A stretch of DNA of 8,735 nucleotides, taken from Alphaproteobacteria bacterium. GTDB taxonomy: Bacteria > Pseudomonadota > Alphaproteobacteria > Puniceispirillales > UBA1172. The translations under genes and the position numbers were made by a program. The notes under the pieces were generated by a model. It saw nothing but the letters and a program-made list of their open reading frames with translations, was not told the DNA's origin and ran no database searches. Location of the stretch: assembly GCA_023259875.1 (NCBI GenBank), contig JALRFL010000245.1:1-8735 (forward strand), in the 5' to 3' direction. This document shows, piece after piece, positions 6,108-8,735 of this stretch; the stretch's first letter is position 1; each line of letters begins with the position of its first letter.

Positions 6108-7867
6108 CTATCGAAACGGGCAAAACCGATATCCTAATCATCGGTACAGGTGGGGCAGGGCTATTTGCCGCGCTTCATGCCAAACAGGCCAATCCTGACC
6201 TTGATGTAACCCTTGCGGTAAAAGGGTTGGTGGGAAAATGCGGTTGCACGCGAATGGTTCAGGGTGGGTACAATGTTGCCCTAGCCGCCGGTGACAGCGT
6301 TGAGCGTCATTTCATGGATACTATCGTTGGCGGCAAATGGTTACCTAATCAGGAATTGGCCTGGCGGCTTTGTGAAAAAGCGGTGGAACGAGTCAATGAG
6401 CTGGAAAACGAAGTTGGCTGTTTTTTTGACCGTAACCCTGACGGCAGTCTTCACCAAAAGGCATTCGCTGGACAGAGTTTTGACCGCACGGTGCATAAAT
6501 CAGATTTGACCGGAATTGAGATTATCAACCGATTGATGGAAAAGGTCTGGGCCGCCCAAGTGAATAAACTAGAAGAGCATCGCGCCATTCGCCTTATTCG
6601 CGCCGCGGATGGGTCTGGTCTGGCTGGCGCAATGCTAATTGATATGCGCAGTGGGTGTTATCGTTATGTTGCCGCCAAGGCCATTTTGCTTGCCACTGGG
6701 GCTGGGCCAACCATGTATCGCTATCATACGCCATCAGGAGATAAAACCTGTGATGGGCTGAACATGGCATTGGATCTAGGGCTAGGTTTGCGTGACATGG
6801 AAATGGTGCAATTTCATCCCACAGGATTGCTGGGTGGGCCAGATACACGCATGACAGGCACAGTTCTAGAAGAAGGCTTGCGTGGAGCAGGTGGGCATCT
6901 GGTCAATGGCGATGGTGAGCGGTTTATGTTTGGCTATCACGAGGCAGGTGAGCGCGCTACGCGTGATATTGTTAGCCGCGGCATTTACCAAGAAATGCGA
7001 GAAGGCCGGACAACGCCGATGGGAGGGGTTTATATCTCAATGGCGCATCTTGGCCCTGATCATGTGGCAGAGCGGTTTCCCGGGATGGTCAAACGCTGTC
7101 GAGATTGCGGTTTTGATCTGGCAGGGGGCATGGTAGAGGTCGTGCCCACCGCGCATTATATGATGGGCGGCGTTAGCTTTTCAGCAGACACCAGCACCGA
7201 GATTGATGGTCTCTTTGCGGCTGGCGAGGATTGCGGCGGCGTTCATGGTGCGAACCGGCTTGGCGGTAATGGGGTTGCAAACTCCACCGTCTTTGGCGGT
7301 ATCGCAGGCGATAGCATGGCCGCTTATGTCAAAGGCCGTAAGACATGGCGTGATGCGGATCAAACAGAAATTGATCGGGCCGTGGCAGAATCGGAATATC
7401 CGTTTTCTAAACCATCGGGTGATCTGCACGGCCTGCGTGAGGCTCTTGCCCATACCATGTGGGATGATGTTGGGGTGATGCGTGACGCGGCCGGGCTTGA
7501 ACGCGGCATGAAAACCTTGACCGGATATACCAAAGCCCTGATGGATATGGGGGTTAGTGGAGATCATCGGGCGTTTCATATGGGATGGCATGAATGGCTT
7601 AATCTCAAATCATTAACCCGAATATCTGAGGTGATAGCCCTTGCCGCTATGGGGCGCGAAAACTCACGCGGGGCGCATTACCGTGAAGATTTTCCCGATA
7701 CCGGTGCCCTAGAGGAAAGCGCAAACACAGTGGTCTATGCAAAAGGCGATCAGCTGGAATTACATCTTGAACCGGTGGATTTCAGTATCGTTAAGCCGGG
7801 TGAAAGCCTGATTGAGGATATGGCAGGAATGCCAACGCCAATGGTGGCGGGAGGAGTATCGCTATGA
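6104..7867 (+). CDS. Succinate dehydrogenase/fumarate reductase-family flavoprotein subunit, atypical FAD and substrate sites
   Basis: The catalytic FAD subunit of the complex II-like enzyme, 587 residues, the usual SdhA/FrdA length. The FAD-binding GTGGAG is at residues 14-19. Retained catalytic residues, by comparison with E. coli SdhA, are His238 (QFHPTG), Glu257, Arg287 (the proton-shuttle Arg, in TRDIVSR), His351 (HYMMGG) and Arg385 (HGANRLGGN). SRGAH and DFPD in the C-terminal domain also match. Two key differences stand out: the SHT flavinylation motif is GCT, with Cys48 replacing the His that covalently binds FAD, and Thr of the TEG motif is Glu256 (LEEGLRG). FAD is therefore probably non-covalent, as in L-aspartate oxidase, or possibly cysteinyl-linked. 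Aspartate oxidase itself is unlikely because membrane anchors and an Fe-S subunit are encoded alongside. It overlaps both neighbours by ATGA. Confidence 0.92.
   Translation: MTIETGKTDILIIGTGGAGLFAALHAKQANPDLDVTLAVKGLVGKCGCTRMVQGGYNVALAAGDSVERHFMDTIVGGKWLPNQELAWRLCEKAVERVNELENEVGCFFDRNPDGSLHQKAFAGQSFDRTVHKSDLTGIEIINRLMEKVWAAQVNKLEEHRAIRLIRAADGSGLAGAMLIDMRSGCYRYVAAKAILLATGAGPTMYRYHTPSGDKTCDGLNMALDLGLGLRDMEMVQFHPTGLLGGPDTRMTGTVLEEGLRGAGGHLVNGDGERFMFGYHEAGERATRDIVSRGIYQEMREGRTTPMGGVYISMAHLGPDHVAERFPGMVKRCRDCGFDLAGGMVEVVPTAHYMMGGVSFSADTSTEIDGLFAAGEDCGGVHGANRLGGNGVANSTVFGGIAGDSMAAYVKGRKTWRDADQTEIDRAVAESEYPFSKPSGDLHGLREALAHTMWDDVGVMRDAAGLERGMKTLTGYTKALMDMGVSGDHRAFHMGWHEWLNLKSLTRISEVIALAAMGRENSRGAHYREDFPDTGALEESANTVVYAKGDQLELHLEPVDFSIVKPGESLIEDMAGMPTPMVAGGVSL
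7849..7856 (+). promoter_or_regulatory. Strong ribosome binding site for the hydro-lyase gene
   Basis: GGGAGGAG ends 7 bases before the ATG at 7864 and lies inside the end of the flavoprotein gene. It is the clearest Shine-Dalgarno of the second operon and supports 7864 as the start, despite the 4-base overlap. Confidence 0.75.
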
Positions 7868-8735
7868 CCATCACCGAAACGCAAATCGAACAAGCCGCGT
7901 ATGTGATTATGAAAAAAGCGGCTATTGATATCCCGGATGATTACCTGACAGGGATCAAAGGCATGGTAGATGCCGAAAAAGGGGATCTGTCGGCATTTGT
8001 GCTGTCTGCTATGCTGGAAAATTATGAGGCGGCAAGCGAAGATCGGCGGCCAATGTGCGCGGATACAGGATTGCCGCGCTATTATGTCAAAGTCGGAGAT
8101 AAAGCTAAGGTGAACAGCATGGTCGCATTGGAAGCCGCCTTGCGGCGCGCTACTGCTAAGGCCACCCATGATGTGCCTCTGCGGCCTAATCGGGTGCATC
8201 CGTTATGGCGTACCGAACACAACAACAATCTTGGCATTAACGCACCTGAAGTGGAATGGAGCTTTGAGCCTGATGCGGATTGGATTGATATCACCACCGT
8301 GCATAAAGGCGGATTGTTTGGCTCTGATTATCGGATGCTGTTTCCGGGTGATGGCATTGATGGCATAAAACGGTTTCTTCTTGATACCTTGATTGCGTTT
8401 GGTAAGCGCGGATTGGCCTGCCAGCCTGCGATTGTTGGTGTTGGGATTGGCGGCTCCAAAGACACTTGTATGCAGCTTGGCAAACAAGCCGCCTGCCTGC
8501 GCGTGGTTGGTGACCGCAATCCCGATGAGGGCATTGCCAAACTAGAAGACGAATTCAAAACCCTTGGCAATTCTATCGGCATGGGGGCAATGGGATTTGT
8601 GGGATCATCCATGGTGGTGGATTGCCATATTGAGGTAGGATACACGCACACAGGCGGTATGCCGGTTAGCGTTCACACCTTTTGCCTATCTTCACGCCGT
8701 GCAACCGCAAGAGTGCACGCGGATGGCACGATCAC
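7864..8735 (+). CDS. Class I fumarase/tartrate dehydratase-type Fe-S hydro-lyase, alpha subunit (3' truncated)
   Basis: An oxygen-sensitive [4Fe-4S] hydratase that in this family adds or removes water from C4 dicarboxylates such as fumarate/malate, tartrate or mesaconate/citramalate. The frame is open from 7864 to the window end (290 codons plus two bases). The three expected cluster cysteines are present: Cys65 (MCADTG), Cys186 (ACQPAIVGVGIGG) and Cys274 (TFCLSSRRA). The last match, RRATARVHADGT, lies near the C-terminus of TtdA-type alpha subunits of about 300 residues, so probably only a short tail is missing and a beta-subunit gene should follow. Two motifs depart from the family: CADTG for CQDTG, and KGGL for KGGG (residues 148-151), both near the substrate in class I fumarases. 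It overlaps the flavoprotein stop (ATGA) and is probably expressed with the complex to hydrate its product. Confidence 0.9.
   Translation, partial: MTITETQIEQAAYVIMKKAAIDIPDDYLTGIKGMVDAEKGDLSAFVLSAMLENYEAASEDRRPMCADTGLPRYYVKVGDKAKVNSMVALEAALRRATAKATHDVPLRPNRVHPLWRTEHNNNLGINAPEVEWSFEPDADWIDITTVHKGGLFGSDYRMLFPGDGIDGIKRFLLDTLIAFGKRGLACQPAIVGVGIGGSKDTCMQLGKQAACLRVVGDRNPDEGIAKLEDEFKTLGNSIGMGAMGFVGSSMVVDCHIEVGYTHTGGMPVSVHTFCLSSRRATARVHADGTI

Noticed and set aside
7181..7591. 136-residue minus-strand open frame opposite the flavoprotein
   Set aside because: It lies opposite highly conserved catalytic motifs and its product is His- and Pro-rich with no family features.
6104..7867. L-aspartate oxidase (NadB) as the identity of the flavoprotein
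   Set aside because: The lack of a covalent-FAD His is NadB-like, but the protein is co-encoded with an Fe-S subunit and two membrane anchors, which NadB does not need, and it has SdhA-like length and C-terminal motifs.
7750..8199. 149-residue minus-strand open frame across the flavoprotein/hydratase junction
   Set aside because: It is antisense to two well-supported genes, with no credible start context or domain.

Overview
The window looks like chromosomal DNA from a proteobacterium, most likely an alphaproteobacterium. GC is about half by eye, the genes are packed tightly on the plus strand, and the families (peptide ABC ATPase, betaine-aldehyde-type ALDH, P1 peptidase, complex II) are typical of heterotrophic marine or soil alphaproteobacteria. 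A SAR116-like source is only a guess. I see no rRNA, tRNA, CRISPR, insertion sequence or phage gene.

Two gene blocks are present. Block 1 (1-4548) holds the 3' part of a fused two-domain peptide-type ABC transporter ATPase, an aldehyde dehydrogenase, a short-chain dehydrogenase and a P1-family (DmpA/BapA/NylC-type) self-processing aminopeptidase or amidase. The gaps are 16, 44 and 33 bases, and three of the four genes have good visible ribosome binding sites, so this is probably one catabolic operon: import an amide or peptide-like compound, cleave it, and oxidise the alcohol or aldehyde part.

A 152-base AT-rich gap (4549-4700) follows. It carries a sigma70-like promoter and two inverted repeats, one over the -35 and one just after the -10.

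Block 2 (4701-8735, running off the end) is a translationally coupled operon with 8- or 4-base overlaps at every junction. It encodes a complex II-type iron-sulfur subunit, two small haem-binding membrane anchors, a flavoprotein, and the alpha subunit of a class I fumarase/tartrate dehydratase-type Fe-S hydro-lyase. The order B-C-D-A-hydratase differs from the usual sdhCDAB and frdABCD.

The most interesting point is that block 2 does not look like housekeeping succinate dehydrogenase plus fumarase. The flavoprotein has Cys48 where the covalent-FAD histidine belongs and Glu256 where the substrate-binding Thr belongs. The two anchors look like diverged copies of one SdhC-like ancestor with matching histidines. 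The hydratase departs from the usual class I motifs (CADTG instead of CQDTG, KGGL instead of KGGG). A reasonable hypothesis is a membrane-bound module that oxidises a substituted succinate, or reduces a substituted fumarate, and hydrates the unsaturated acid. The alignments behind this were made by eye from memory of family sequences.
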